64,000 nucleotides of DNA, taken from Arthrobacter gallicola. GTDB taxonomy: Bacteria; Actinomycetota; Actinomycetes; Actinomycetales; Micrococcaceae. Made by a program: the position numbers and the translations under genes. Position 1 is the stretch's first letter, and each line of letters begins with the position of its first letter. The DNA lies in the NCBI RefSeq assembly GCF_014836775.1, contig NZ_JACSQD010000003.1, positions 62,001 through 126,000 on the forward strand, written 5' to 3'. The notes beneath the pieces were generated by a model. That model saw only the letters and a program-made list of their open reading frames with translations. It ran no database searches and was not told the origin of the DNA. Of this stretch, positions 47,174-56,096 are shown one piece after another.

Positions 47174-47742
47174 TGACTGAGACCGTCACCAAGATCGTTC
47201 CCCGTCTGAAGACCCGCTATGCAGCGGAGATCAAGAAGACTCTGCAGGACGAGTTCAACTACGCAAACGTCAACCAGGTTCCGCGCCTCGTCAAGGTCGT
47301 TGTGAACATGGGTGTTGGAGATGCCGCCAAGGACTCCAAGCTCATTGACGGTGCTGTGCGCGATCTGACCGCGATCACCGGCCAGAAGCCGCAGATCACC
47401 AAGGCACGCAAGTCCATCGCACAGTTCAAGCTGCGTGAAGGCATGCCGATCGGTGCGCACGCAACTCTGCGCGGCGACCGCATGTGGGAATTCGTGGACC
47501 GCCTGGTCACCCTGGCGCTTCCGCGTATCCGCGACTTCCGCGGCCTGAGCGGCAAGCAGTTCGACGGCAACGGCAACTACACGTTCGGTCTGACCGAACA
47601 GTCGATGTTCCACGAAATCGATCAGGACAAGATCGACCGCGTACGCGGCATGGACATCACCGTGGTCACCACCGCCAAGACCGATGACGAGGGACGCGCG
47701 CTGCTCAAGGCGCTCGGCTTCCCGTTCAAATCCGAAGATTAA
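47173..47742 (+). CDS. rplE: 50S ribosomal protein L5
   Basis: The protein has 189 residues ([57 protein letters not shown]). It binds 5S rRNA. The next gene is rpsH after 83 bases; the rpsN gene usually found here is absent. Confidence 0.98.
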   Translation: MTETVTKIVPRLKTRYAAEIKKTLQDEFNYANVNQVPRLVKVVVNMGVGDAAKDSKLIDGAVRDLTAITGQKPQITKARKSIAQFKLREGMPIGAHATLRGDRMWEFVDRLVTLALPRIRDFRGLSGKQFDGNGNYTFGLTEQSMFHEIDQDKIDRVRGMDITVVTTAKTDDEGRALLKALGFPFKSED

Positions 47743-47825
47743 TTACTACGTAAAAGGTCTGCTGTGCGCCACCGGGAAAGCCGCGGCTGCAGCAGAAACC
47801 GTTACGAGGGAGGGCTAGAGCCCAC

Positions 47826-48224
47826 ATGACAATGACAGATCCTGTCGCAGACATGCTCACGCGTCTGCGCAATGCAAACTCGGCATACCACGATTCCGTG
47901 TCCATGCCTTACAGCAAGCTCAAGGCACGCGTTGCCGACATCCTGAAGGCCGAAGGCTACATCGCCGGCTGGAAGGAAGAAGAGGCTGAGGTTGGCAAGA
48001 CGCTGACCCTGGACCTCAAGTTCGGTCCGAACCGTGAGCGCTCCATCGCCGGCATCCGCCGCATCTCCAAGCCCGGTCTGCGTGTATACGCAAAGTCCAC
48101 CAACCTGCCGCGCGTGCTCGGTGGCCTGGGTATCGCCATCCTGTCGACGTCGTCAGGTCTCCTGACTGACCGCCAGGCCGCCAAGAAGGGTGTGGGTGGG
48201 GAAGTCCTCGCCTACGTCTGGTAG
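47826..48224 (+). CDS. rpsH: 30S ribosomal protein S8
   Basis: The protein has 132 residues ([34 protein letters not shown]-terminal GILSTS-type segment [28 protein letters not shown]). It is a central-domain 16S rRNA binder and the spc repressor in E. coli. GAGGGAGG lies upstream. Confidence 0.98.
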   Translation: MTMTDPVADMLTRLRNANSAYHDSVSMPYSKLKARVADILKAEGYIAGWKEEEAEVGKTLTLDLKFGPNRERSIAGIRRISKPGLRVYAKSTNLPRVLGGLGIAILSTSSGLLTDRQAAKKGVGGEVLAYVW

Positions 48225-48242
48225 CAGGGAAGGGAAAGAATA

Positions 48243-48779
48243 ATGTCACGTATTGGACGTCTGCCCATCTCTGTCCCCGCCGGAGTCGACGTTGCCGTTG
48301 ATGGCAACAACGTAACGGTCAAGGGTGCCAAGGGAGAGCTGAGCCACGTTGTGCCCAGCCCGATCACGGTTTCCCTGGACGAGAACACCATCACCGTCGC
48401 CCGCCCCAATGACGAGCGCGAATCCCGTTCCCTCCACGGCCTGACCCGCACCCTGATCAGCAACATGATCACCGGTGTGACTGAGGGCTACAAGAAGGAC
48501 CTGGAAATCGTTGGCACCGGTTACCGTGTGCAGGCCAAGGGCTCGGACCTCGAGTTCGCCCTGGGCTACAGCCACCCGGTATCCGTGAAGGCTCCGGAGG
48601 GCATCACGCTCACCGTCACGGGCCCCACCAAGCTCACCGTTTCCGGCATTGACAAGCAGCAGGTGGGCGAGGTTTCCGCCAACATCCGCAAGCTGCGCAA
48701 GCCTGACCCCTACAAGGGCAAGGGCATTCGTTACGCCGGCGAGATTGTCCGCCGCAAGGTCGGAAAGGCTGGTAAGTAA
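48243..48779 (+). CDS. rplF: 50S ribosomal protein L6
   Basis: The protein has 178 residues and two homologous L6 domains, ending with [27 protein letters not shown]. It binds near the sarcin-ricin loop. It lies 18 bases after rpsH. Confidence 0.98.
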   Translation: MSRIGRLPISVPAGVDVAVDGNNVTVKGAKGELSHVVPSPITVSLDENTITVARPNDERESRSLHGLTRTLISNMITGVTEGYKKDLEIVGTGYRVQAKGSDLEFALGYSHPVSVKAPEGITLTVTGPTKLTVSGIDKQQVGEVSANIRKLRKPDPYKGKGIRYAGEIVRRKVGKAGK

Positions 48780-48781
48780 TC

Positions 48782-49165
48782 ATGGCCATCAGCATCAATA
48801 AGAAGCGCAATTCCAAGAGCAAGTCCGCTTCCCGGAGCCGCCGCCAGCTGCGGATCCGCAAGCGCATTGCCGGCACCGCGGCCCGCCCGCGCCTGGTCGT
48901 CAACCGCTCTGCCCGCCACGTATTCGTCCAGGTTGTCGATGACAGCCGCGGCGTAACCGTTGCATCCGCGTCCACCATGGAAGCAGACCTGCGTTCCATG
49001 GAGGGCGACAAGACTGCCAAGTCCAAGCGCGTCGGCGAGCTCGTTGCCGAACGTGCCAAGGCTGCCGGCGTCGAAGCCGTGGTGTTTGACCGCGGCGGCA
49101 ACCGCTACCACGGCCGCATCGCGGCTGTCGCAGACGGCGCACGCGAAGGTGGGCTGGCACTGTGA
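48782..49165 (+). CDS. rplR: 50S ribosomal protein L18
   Basis: The protein has 127 residues with a basic N-terminus ([25 protein letters not shown]) and the conserved C-terminal [26 protein letters not shown]. It binds 5S rRNA with L5. It overlaps the rpsE start by four bases (GTGA). Confidence 0.98.
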   Translation: MAISINKKRNSKSKSASRSRRQLRIRKRIAGTAARPRLVVNRSARHVFVQVVDDSRGVTVASASTMEADLRSMEGDKTAKSKRVGELVAERAKAAGVEAVVFDRGGNRYHGRIAAVADGAREGGLAL

Positions 49166-49869
49166 CCGAGGCAAACAAGGAAAAGGAAAATCAGGTGACT
49201 GAAGCTACATCTGCTGAGGCAACTGAGACCAAGGAAACCGCTGCCGCAGGCACCGACGACCGCCGCGGCGGACGCCGGGGCGAGCAGCGCTCCGACCGTG
49301 GAGGCCGTGACCGCGGCGGACGCGGCGGACGCGACGGCGGACGTAATGATGACAAGGACAAGTTCATTGAACGCGTCGTGACCATCAACCGCGTCGCCAA
49401 GGTTGTCAAGGGTGGTCGGCGCTTCAGCTTCACCGCTCTGGTTGTTGTCGGCGACGGCAACGGCATGGTCGGCGTTGGCTACGGCAAGGCAAAGGAAGTT
49501 CCTTCGGCTATCGCCAAGGCAGTCGAGGAAGCGAAGAAGTCCTTCTTCCGCGTTCCCCGCATTGCCGGCACCGTCCCGCACCTGGTGCAGGGCGAGGCAG
49601 CCGCAGGCGTTGTCCTGCTGCGTCCGGCTTCCCCGGGTACCGGCGTTATCGCCGGTGGTCCGGTCCGAGCCATCCTCGAGTGCGCCGGTATCCACGACGT
49701 GCTTTCCAAGTCGCTGGGTTCCTCCAACGCGATCAACATCGTGCACGCCACGGTTGACGCGCTGAAGCGCCTCGAAGAGCCTCAGGCAGTGGCAGCCCGC
49801 CGCGGCCTGCCGCTGGACGAAGTTGCTCCGGCAGCGATGATCCGCAACATGCAGAAGGCAGGTGCCTGA
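49162..49869 (+). CDS. rpsE: 30S ribosomal protein S5
   Basis: The protein has 235 residues. A long N-terminal extension (about 1-65), Thr/Glu-rich then Arg/Gly/Asp-rich, precedes the S5 double-stranded RNA-binding domain ([32 protein letters not shown]). E. coli S5 has 167 residues. GTG 49162 overlaps the rplR stop; a second GTG at 49195 has a better purine run before it and is an alternative start. Confidence 0.96.
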   Translation: MTEANKEKENQVTEATSAEATETKETAAAGTDDRRGGRRGEQRSDRGGRDRGGRGGRDGGRNDDKDKFIERVVTINRVAKVVKGGRRFSFTALVVVGDGNGMVGVGYGKAKEVPSAIAKAVEEAKKSFFRVPRIAGTVPHLVQGEAAAGVVLLRPASPGTGVIAGGPVRAILECAGIHDVLSKSLGSSNAINIVHATVDALKRLEEPQAVAARRGLPLDEVAPAAMIRNMQKAGA

Positions 49870-50081
49870 TGACTACTCCGAAGCGCGTTGCCGTCAGCTC
49901 GGCACAGCTGGAAATCACTCAGATTAAGTCCACCATCGGTGGTAAGCAGAATCAGCGCGACACGCTGCGTTCACTCGGTCTCAAGCGCATCGGCCACACG
50001 GTCGTCCGCAGCGCTGATGCCGTGACCGTTGGCATGCTCAACACGGTTCCGCACCTCGTGAAGGTTGAGGAGGCGAAGTAA
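49869..50081 (+). CDS. rpmD: 50S ribosomal protein L30
   Basis: The protein has 70 residues ([55 protein letters not shown]), the full L30 fold. ATG 49869 overlaps the rpsE stop (TGATG). Confidence 0.97.
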   Translation: MTTPKRVAVSSAQLEITQIKSTIGGKQNQRDTLRSLGLKRIGHTVVRSADAVTVGMLNTVPHLVKVEEAK

Positions 50082-50082
50082 C

Positions 50083-50538
50083 ATGGCCGAAGAAAACAAA
50101 GCTCTGAAGGTCCACCACCTGCGTCCCGCACCGGGTGCCAAGACGGCTAAAACCCGTGTTGGCCGCGGTGAAGGTTCCAAGGGTAAGACGGCAGGCCGCG
50201 GTACCAAGGGTACGGCTGCCCGCTACCAGGTCAAGGCCGGTTTCGCAGGCGGGCAGCTTCCGCTGCACATGCGTCTGCCGAAGCTGCGCGGCTTCAAGAA
50301 CCCGTTCAAGGTTGAATTCCAGGTTGTAAACCTGGACAAGATCTCCGAACTGTTCCCCGAAGGCGGTGAGGTCACCGTTGAGGCCCTCGTTGCCAAGGGT
50401 GCCGTGCGCAAGAACCAGCCTGTCAAGGTCCTGGGCACCGGCGACATCACCGTCAAGGTCGATGTGAAGGCCGATGCCTTCTCCGCCAGCGCCGCAGAAA
50501 AGATCGCTGCAGCAGGCGGATCGGTTACGGCGCTCTAA
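50083..50538 (+). CDS. rplO: 50S ribosomal protein L15
   Basis: The protein has 151 residues ([36 protein letters not shown] ...), a late assembly protein. ATG 50083 begins two bases after rpmD; the frame open from 50065 extends into rpmD and was trimmed. It is the last gene of the spc unit before a terminator. Confidence 0.98.
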   Translation: MAEENKALKVHHLRPAPGAKTAKTRVGRGEGSKGKTAGRGTKGTAARYQVKAGFAGGQLPLHMRLPKLRGFKNPFKVEFQVVNLDKISELFPEGGEVTVEALVAKGAVRKNQPVKVLGTGDITVKVDVKADAFSASAAEKIAAAGGSVTAL

Positions 50539-50570
50539 AGCACTGTGACCGGAACGCACACATTCCGCAA

Positions 50571-50677
50571 CCGGTGCCCGGTACTTCCGGGCACCGGGGC
50601 GGGGTATGCATTCCATCTGCTGATCACTTAGCTCCCGGTGGGCCGCGCGAGCGGCGCGCCGGGAGCTAAGTGTTTTT
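50571..50677 (+). terminator. tandem hairpins and terminator between rplO and secY
   Basis: The first hairpin is CCGGTGCCCGG (50571-50581) with CCGGGCACCGG (50587-50597), without a T-run. The second is a strong terminator: a 13-bp perfect stem 50626-50638 with 50659-50671, then TGTTTTT (T-run 50673-50677). They separate the spc genes from secY-adk-map. Confidence 0.85.
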
Positions 50678-50739
50678 AACACGTCGGCAATCCCCGGTAA
50701 CAGCTGTTGGTGGCGATAACACAACAGCGGGTTTGAGCG

Positions 50740-50747
50740 GATAGACT
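50740..50747 (+). promoter_or_regulatory. candidate secY promoter -10
   Basis: The TAGACT hexamer at 50742-50747 lies about 63 bases before secY and just after the terminator. A -35 could not be assigned. Confidence 0.45.
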
Positions 50748-50809
50748 CAGTTTCTGTCAGCAGTCCCGCCGGGACTCATTCACACTTCAGGATTACTTCA
50801 GGAGGACGC

Positions 50810-52123
50810 TTGCTTAGCGCTATTGGCCGGGCTTTCCGGACGCCAGACCTGCGACGCAAGCTGTTGTTTACGCTGGGAATCATCACTATCTTCCGCATGG
50901 GTGCGTTTATCCCGGCCCCTGGTGTTGACTACGGCAATGTACAGCAGTGCTTGGCTCTTGGTGCCACCACAGGTGGCCTGTATGAGTTCGTGAACCTCTT
51001 CAGCGGCGGTGCCCTGCTGCAGGTCTCAGTCTTTGCCCTCGGCATCATGCCGTACATCACCGCGAGCATTATCGTGCAGCTGCTCCGCGTCGTGATCCCG
51101 CACTTCCAGGCACTTCATGAAGAAGGCCAGCAGGGGCAGTCCACGCTGACGCAGTACACGCGTTACCTCACCATTGCCCTGGGACTGCTGAACGCGACAA
51201 CCGTTGTGTCGCTGGCCCGCTCGGGCGCACTGTTCAACAACATGTGCTCCGTCCCGATCATCCCCGATGACAGCATCATCACCATCCTCCTGCTTATCAT
51301 CACCCTGACGGCCGGTACCGGCCTGATCATGTGGATGGGCGAGCTGGTGACGGAAAAGGGTGTCGGCAACGGCATGTCCCTGCTCATCTTCACCTCGATC
51401 GTGGCGAGCTTCCCCAGCGCCCTGGGTGCCATCCTCTCCGCACAGGGCTGGACCATCTTCCTTGGCGTGATTGCGATCGGCATCGTCACCGTTGCCCTGG
51501 TGATTTTCGTCGAACAGTCCCAGCGGCGTGTTCCGGTCCAGTACGCCAAGCGCATGGTCGGACGGCGCACCGTTGGCGGAACCAACACGTACATCCCGAT
51601 CAAGGTCAACATGGCTGGCGTGATCCCCGTGATCTTCGCATCCTCCATGCTCTACCTCCCCTCGCTGCTGGCCCAGTTCAACACCCCCTCTGACGGATCT
51701 GCTCCGCCTGAATGGGTGGTCTGGATCAACAACTACCTGACGTCGGGCGATCACCCGCTCTACATGGCCGTGTACTTCCTGATGATCGTGTTCTTCACGT
51801 ACTTCTACGTCTCGATCACGTTCAACCCCGAAGAAGTCTCGGAGAACATGAAGAAGTACGGCGGATTCATTCCCGGCATCCGTGCCGGCCGCCCCACCGC
51901 CGAATACCTGCAGTACGTGCTTTCCCGCATTACCCTGCCCGGCGCCCTCTATTTGGGCCTCGTTGCCCTTATTCCGCTGATTGCCCTGGTGCTGGTCGGG
52001 GCAAACCAGAACTTCCCGTTCGGCGGAACCTCGATCCTCATCATGGTTGGTGTGGGCCTCGAGACGGTCAAACAAATTGACGCACAGCTTCAGCAACGTC
52101 ACTACGAAGGGTTATTGCGATGA
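50810..52123 (+). CDS. secY: preprotein translocase subunit SecY
   Basis: The protein has 437 residues and about ten membrane segments, with the SecY features AFRTPDLRRKLLFTLGIITIFRMGAFIPAPG at the N-terminus and QQGQSTLTQYTRYLT in the second helix region. It is the channel of the Sec translocon in the cytoplasmic membrane. TTG 50810 follows TTCAGGAGGAC. It overlaps adk by four bases (ATGA), so coupled translation is likely. Confidence 0.97.
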   Translation: MLSAIGRAFRTPDLRRKLLFTLGIITIFRMGAFIPAPGVDYGNVQQCLALGATTGGLYEFVNLFSGGALLQVSVFALGIMPYITASIIVQLLRVVIPHFQALHEEGQQGQSTLTQYTRYLTIALGLLNATTVVSLARSGALFNNMCSVPIIPDDSIITILLLIITLTAGTGLIMWMGELVTEKGVGNGMSLLIFTSIVASFPSALGAILSAQGWTIFLGVIAIGIVTVALVIFVEQSQRRVPVQYAKRMVGRRTVGGTNTYIPIKVNMAGVIPVIFASSMLYLPSLLAQFNTPSDGSAPPEWVVWINNYLTSGDHPLYMAVYFLMIVFFTYFYVSITFNPEEVSENMKKYGGFIPGIRAGRPTAEYLQYVLSRITLPGALYLGLVALIPLIALVLVGANQNFPFGGTSILIMVGVGLETVKQIDAQLQQRHYEGLLR

Positions 52124-52692
52124 CACGACTGCTCATTATCGGGCCTCCCGGCGCCGGCAAGGGAACACAGGCCGCGCGGATCTCGGACCGTCTGGGAATC
52201 GCAGCCATCTCCACGGGTGACATCTTCCGCTCCAACGTGAAGAACCTGACCCCGCTGGGCGTCGAGGCCAAGAAGTACATCGACGCCGGCAACTTCGTTC
52301 CTGACGAGGTTACGAACAACATGGTCCGGTCACGCCTCAAGGAAGACGACGTGACCGGTGGATTCCTGCTCGACGGTTACCCGCGCACCACCGCACAGGT
52401 GGAGGAACTCGATGACATCCTTGCCTCCGGCAACCAGAAGCTCGACGCTGTCCTGCTGCTGACTGCAGACGACGAGGAACTTGTGTCGCGCCTGCTGAAG
52501 CGGGCGGAAATCGAAGGCCGCGCGGACGACAATGAGGAAGTCATCCGCCACCGCCTCGAGCTCTACAAGCAGCAGACGGCCGACGTCGTCGCCCGGTATG
52601 AGGAGCGCGGCATTGTCACCCGCGTCAACGGCCTGGGAGACATCGACGAAGTCACCGAGCGTGTGATGCAGGCGCTCAAGGACCACAGCTAA
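52120..52692 (+). CDS. adk: adenylate kinase
   Basis: The protein has 190 residues. It has the P-loop GPPGAGKGTQA, the AMP-site region STGDIFRSNVKN and LLDGYPRTTAQ. It is the short form with a small lid lacking the zinc cysteines. It interconverts AMP, ADP and ATP. ATG 52120 overlaps the secY stop. Confidence 0.97.
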   Translation: MTRLLIIGPPGAGKGTQAARISDRLGIAAISTGDIFRSNVKNLTPLGVEAKKYIDAGNFVPDEVTNNMVRSRLKEDDVTGGFLLDGYPRTTAQVEELDDILASGNQKLDAVLLLTADDEELVSRLLKRAEIEGRADDNEEVIRHRLELYKQQTADVVARYEERGIVTRVNGLGDIDEVTERVMQALKDHS

Positions 52693-52709
52693 AGATAGAA
52701 GGCGAGACG

Positions 52710-53531
52710 TTGGCCCAGCCACGGATCCAGTACAAAACCAACGCACAGATGCGCACCATGCGGGAAGCCGGCCTGGTGCTGATCAAGGCCCTCGACGCCG
52801 CGGTGGAAGCCGTTCGTCCGGGTATCACCACAGCGGAGCTCGACCGGGTCTTTGCCGCGGTGCTGGCTGAGGCCGGCGCCACGTCGAACTTCCTGGGTTA
52901 CTACGGTTTCCCTGCGACGATCTGCACCTCAGTCAATGAGGAAGTTGTTCACGGCATCCCCGGTTCCCGCGTGCTGAACGACGGCGACATCATCTCCATT
53001 GACGGTGGTGCGGTGGTCAACGGGTGGCATTCGGACTCGGCCAGGACGGTCATCGTCGGAGCAGCTGATCCCGAGGACCAGCGGCTGTCCGATGTCACCG
53101 AGAACGCCATGTGGCACGGCATTGCGGCCGCAGCCAAGGGCAGGTTCGTAGGCGACATTGGCGCCGCCGTCGACGATTACGTGAGCAGTGTCCCGGGCAA
53201 GCCGCTGGGCATCCTGGAAGATTACGTCGGCCACGGTATTGGGTCGGAAATGCACCAGGCACCGGACGTGCTGAACTACCGGACCAGCCACCGCGGTCCG
53301 AAGCTCAAGCCCGGAATGTGCCTGGCCATCGAACCGATGCTGGTCCGCGGCGGAATCGAGACCAAGACGCTGGAAGACGACTGGACTGTTGTCACCACGG
53401 ACGGGGCACGCTCCTGCCAGTGGGAACATTCGGTGGCCATCCACGAAAAAGGGATCTGGGTGCTGACCGCCCCCGACGGCGGGGCATCCCGCCTGGAACC
53501 GCTGGGCGTCACTCCGGTGCCGATTCCATAG
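52710..53531 (+). CDS. map: type I methionine aminopeptidase
   Basis: The protein has 273 residues in the pita-bread fold. The metal ligands can be read in order: D in SIDGGA, D in HSDSAR, H in GHGIG, E in AIEPM and E in QWEHSVA. Removes the initiator methionine. TTG 52710 follows AGAAGGCGAG. Its last 23 bases overlap, in the opposite direction, the end of the ctaG-like gene. Confidence 0.95.
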   Translation: MAQPRIQYKTNAQMRTMREAGLVLIKALDAAVEAVRPGITTAELDRVFAAVLAEAGATSNFLGYYGFPATICTSVNEEVVHGIPGSRVLNDGDIISIDGGAVVNGWHSDSARTVIVGAADPEDQRLSDVTENAMWHGIAAAAKGRFVGDIGAAVDDYVSSVPGKPLGILEDYVGHGIGSEMHQAPDVLNYRTSHRGPKLKPGMCLAIEPMLVRGGIETKTLEDDWTVVTTDGARSCQWEHSVAIHEKGIWVLTAPDGGASRLEPLGVTPVPIP

Positions 53532-54351
53532 CTGCAGCTGTTTTCCCGTTGAAGGGCCCGTTCCGCCGATTGGCGGAGCGGGCCCTTTGCATGGTGCGGC
53601 GTCCGGGCGGTTTCCGGTACCACTGAAGGCACAACAGGAAAATAACCGCGAGCTCCACGGCCCCTCCGGCGTAGTACAGGACCATGGCTCCGGCTTCGCC
53701 CTGATCGGTTCTGATTCCTGCCGGGGGAGTGGCGTACAGGGACTTGGCCAGGACATTGTGAGCGGCCATGGTCAGGACCAGGACAGCCGCACGCAGGCGG
53801 AGGGAAGCTCGGTGCGGGTTGGGATCCCGGCCGATGAGCGCCGCAGTCCACAGGTAGCCGGCGGCAGCCAGATGGAACGTCACCAGCCAGTGAACCGGCA
53901 GCTCGGTCCGCATGGCGTCGAAGAGCGGGGTGCGGAACATCAGCACCATCCCGCCCATGGACAGGACAGCCGCCGTGACCGGGTGGGCCAGGAAGCGGGC
54001 CGGAATCGAGCGCAGAACCCTGACCAGGCGGCGGGCGGGAACGGGGTCCATAGTGCGCAGGGCCAGGGTCACCGGCCGGGCAATCACCAGCAGGAGAGGT
54101 CCCAGCATTCCGGCGAGGACGTGGGAAACCGCCATGAGAGCGAAGTTACCGTGGGCCTGGGCCGGGAGCGGGCCTGCCGCCGTGACCAGCACTGCAGCGG
54201 TGCCGGCCGTGAATGCCACCGACCGGTATACCGGCCAGACACCAGAGCGGGGCGAGAGCACGCCCGCCCAGTAGGCGGCGGCAGCTGCGGCCGCCGGAAT
54301 CAGGAGCAGGAGGTCGACGGGCAGTCCGCCGGGTTGGTGTTCGTGCAGCAT
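53509..54351 (-). CDS. CtaG-like cytochrome c oxidase assembly membrane protein
   Basis: The protein has 280 residues and about seven membrane segments. The pattern HxxAGMLGPLLLVIARP, GMVLMFRTPLFDAM and MAAHNVLAKSLYATPP matches the caa3-type CtaG family, involved in copper insertion or assembly of cytochrome c oxidase. The last 23 bases overlap map in the opposite orientation, so the C-terminal RRNGPFNGKTAAAMESAPE is encoded partly by the map terminator. The start overlaps the stop of the upstream DUF2243 gene (ATGA). Confidence 0.82.
   Translation of the reverse strand: MLHEHQPGGLPVDLLLLIPAAAAAAAYWAGVLSPRSGVWPVYRSVAFTAGTAAVLVTAAGPLPAQAHGNFALMAVSHVLAGMLGPLLLVIARPVTLALRTMDPVPARRLVRVLRSIPARFLAHPVTAAVLSMGGMVLMFRTPLFDAMRTELPVHWLVTFHLAAAGYLWTAALIGRDPNPHRASLRLRAAVLVLTMAAHNVLAKSLYATPPAGIRTDQGEAGAMVLYYAGGAVELAVIFLLCLQWYRKPPGRRTMQRARSANRRNGPFNGKTAAAMESAPE
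53552..53588 (+). terminator. terminator after map, inside the converging ctaG-like gene
   Basis: A 16-bp stem AAGGGCCCGTTCCGCC (53552-53567) with GGCGGAGCGGGCCCTT (53572-53587, one G-U pair) has a GATT loop and T residues at its end. It lies wholly within the coding sequence of the - strand gene. Confidence 0.8.
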
Positions 54352-54827
54352 CAGGCCCTCTGGCTGGCCGGAACCGAGGCACGGGTGCGGAAGACCAAGA
54401 GAGCTCCGGCGACCAGCAGCAGCACTGCAGCCACGTTCCAGACGAGGTCATAGGGCAGCAGTTCCACTCCATACCGGATTTGGTGGAGCGTGAGAACTTT
54501 GTGCTGGATGATGCCGTCGTAGAGCTGGAAGGCGCCGGTCCCCAGCAGTACGGCACCTGTCCACCGGACCGGAATCAGGCTGCGGTACCGGCGCAGGTCG
54601 GCGAACAGGAACAGGCCCGCTACTACGGCAAACCAGCCAAAGGCGTGAAACAACCCGTCCGAGAACAAGCCTGCGGCAGTCGTGGACTTGTCATAGAAGT
54701 GGTGCCACTGCAGGAGCTGGTGAAACACGACCTCATCCAGGAAAGCGGCGATGCCGATGCCCACGAGGACACCGGAAAGCAGATTCCGGCGGCGGGCCCG
54801 GCCCTGGGACATGCTTGCGGAATTCAT
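54351..54827 (-). CDS. DUF2243 membrane protein
   Basis: The protein has 158 residues and four hydrophobic segments. It carries conserved FLDEVVFHQLLQWHHFYD near the N-terminus and QLYDGIIQHKVLTLHQIRYGVE in the middle, features of the DUF2243 family, which often sits beside CtaG-like genes. It is the first of a two-gene - strand operon. The function is unknown; the conserved histidines suggest a possible metal role. Confidence 0.8.
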   Translation of the reverse strand: MNSASMSQGRARRRNLLSGVLVGIGIAAFLDEVVFHQLLQWHHFYDKSTTAAGLFSDGLFHAFGWFAVVAGLFLFADLRRYRSLIPVRWTGAVLLGTGAFQLYDGIIQHKVLTLHQIRYGVELLPYDLVWNVAAVLLLVAGALLVFRTRASVPASQRA

Positions 54828-55100
54828 CCCCAGACCTTAGCAAACCGGTGCCGCCGGAAGGAGTAAACCGGAGCCGCCGGAAGGGTCAGCGCCAGCGCAC
54901 ACCGGGCCGCTCGTCCGGCCCCTCTTCCCGACGCACAGAGCCCGCGTCCGTCACAAAATGAACGGCCGCTGAACGCGCGCTGAAAGCTCGGGCAACTGCT
55001 TCTGAAGACTCTTTGAACCGGGGACTTTTCCTGAATTCTCCGGCACCAGGAAACCTACGCTGAAGGCATCAACCACCTGCTGACGAAGGTTCTTCACCCC
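54828..55100 (+). promoter_or_regulatory. ugp promoter region with PHO-box-like repeats
   Basis: The 273-base gap between the DUF2243 gene and ugpA contains the six-unit 11-bp repeat listed next and a possible -10 TACGCT at 55056-55061. A -35 was not clear, which would fit activator-dependent transcription. Confidence 0.5.
54958..55023. promoter_or_regulatory. putative PhoP-binding PHO box (six 11-bp direct repeats)
   Basis: Six adjacent 11-bp units run from 54958 to 55023: ATGAACGGCCG, CTGAACGCGCG, CTGAAAGCTCG, GGCAACTGCTT, CTGAAGACTCT and TTGAACCGGGG. Five of six carry TGAA at the same phase. On the - strand they read GTTCA/TTTCA every 11 bases, which fits the actinobacterial PhoP consensus built on 11-bp direct repeats starting GTTCA. 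They precede the glycerophosphate transport operon, a classical phosphate-starvation target. Confidence 0.75.
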
Positions 55101-56096
55101 ATGTCATCTTCCACTTTGTCCCCGGCACTGGAGGTCCGCCCACAGCCGTCCGCACCCGGCAGTCCGGGCGCCCCGGGAGCGTCCACTACTCCGGGGCCCG
55201 GCCGTCGTGCCGCCAGGGCAGCCAGGCGCCGCGGTAACTGGGTGCTGTTTCTCCTGCTGGCCGGCCCCAACATAGCTCTGCTCCTGGTCTTCACGTACAA
55301 GCCGCTGCTGCAGTCCCTCTATTTCTCCACCCTGCAATGGAACATCGGTTCCAGCATTGCCCGGCCCGTGGGCCTTCGGAACTACATGGACTGGCTCAGC
55401 GCTTCCTCAACACCCCAGATCGTGGGGGTCACGGTTCTCTTTACCCTGGCCACTGTGGGCGGCGGCATGGTCATCGGGCTGCTGCTGGCACTTCTGCTCA
55501 ACAGCCGGCTCAAGCTCCGCGGCGCTGCCAGAACAATCATCGTCGCCCCGTACGTGCTTTCCGGCGTGGCGGTCGGTCTGCTCTGGCTGTTTGTCTTCGA
55601 TCCAAATTTCGGCGTCACCTCGGCGCTGCTTCAGGCCCTCGGCCTGCCGTCGCCGGACTGGTACAACGATCCGGGGTCTGCACTGACCATGGTGATCATC
55701 GTCTACCTCTGGAAAAACGCCGGCTACGTGGCCCTGATCTATCTCGCGGGGCTTCAGGCCATCCCCAAAGACCTGCTGGAAGCGGCGTCACTGGACGGCG
55801 CCGGGAAGGTCCGCAGGCTGTTCGGGATCGTCCTGCCGCTGCTGGGCCCCACAACGTTCTTCCTGTCGGTCACCACCCTGCTCAGCTCCCTGCAGTCCTT
55901 TGACATCATCCAGGCCATGACCAAGGGCGGACCGCTCGGGGGAACAACCACCATGATGTACCAGATCTACCAGGAGGGCTTCACCCACGGAACGGCGGGG
56001 TACTCCTCGGCGATCGCCACCATCCTCTTTCTGGTGCTGCTGGCCATCACCCTCATCCAGCTCAAGTTCGTCGAAAAGAAGGTGCACTACTCATGA
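55101..56096 (+). CDS. ugpA: ABC transporter permease (UgpA type)
   Basis: The protein has 331 residues. A Pro-rich N-terminal stretch of about 45 residues is followed by six hydrophobic segments and the EAA loop (EAASLDGAGKVRRLFGIVLP, about 227-246) that contacts the ATPase. It belongs to the carbohydrate-uptake (CUT1) permease family. The neighbouring binding protein and phosphodiesterase point to sn-glycerol-3-phosphate or glycerophosphodiesters. It overlaps the second permease by four bases. No ATPase gene is present in the operon. Confidence 0.85.
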   Translation: MSSSTLSPALEVRPQPSAPGSPGAPGASTTPGPGRRAARAARRRGNWVLFLLLAGPNIALLLVFTYKPLLQSLYFSTLQWNIGSSIARPVGLRNYMDWLSASSTPQIVGVTVLFTLATVGGGMVIGLLLALLLNSRLKLRGAARTIIVAPYVLSGVAVGLLWLFVFDPNFGVTSALLQALGLPSPDWYNDPGSALTMVIIVYLWKNAGYVALIYLAGLQAIPKDLLEAASLDGAGKVRRLFGIVLPLLGPTTFFLSVTTLLSSLQSFDIIQAMTKGGPLGGTTTMMYQIYQEGFTHGTAGYSSAIATILFLVLLAITLIQLKFVEKKVHYS

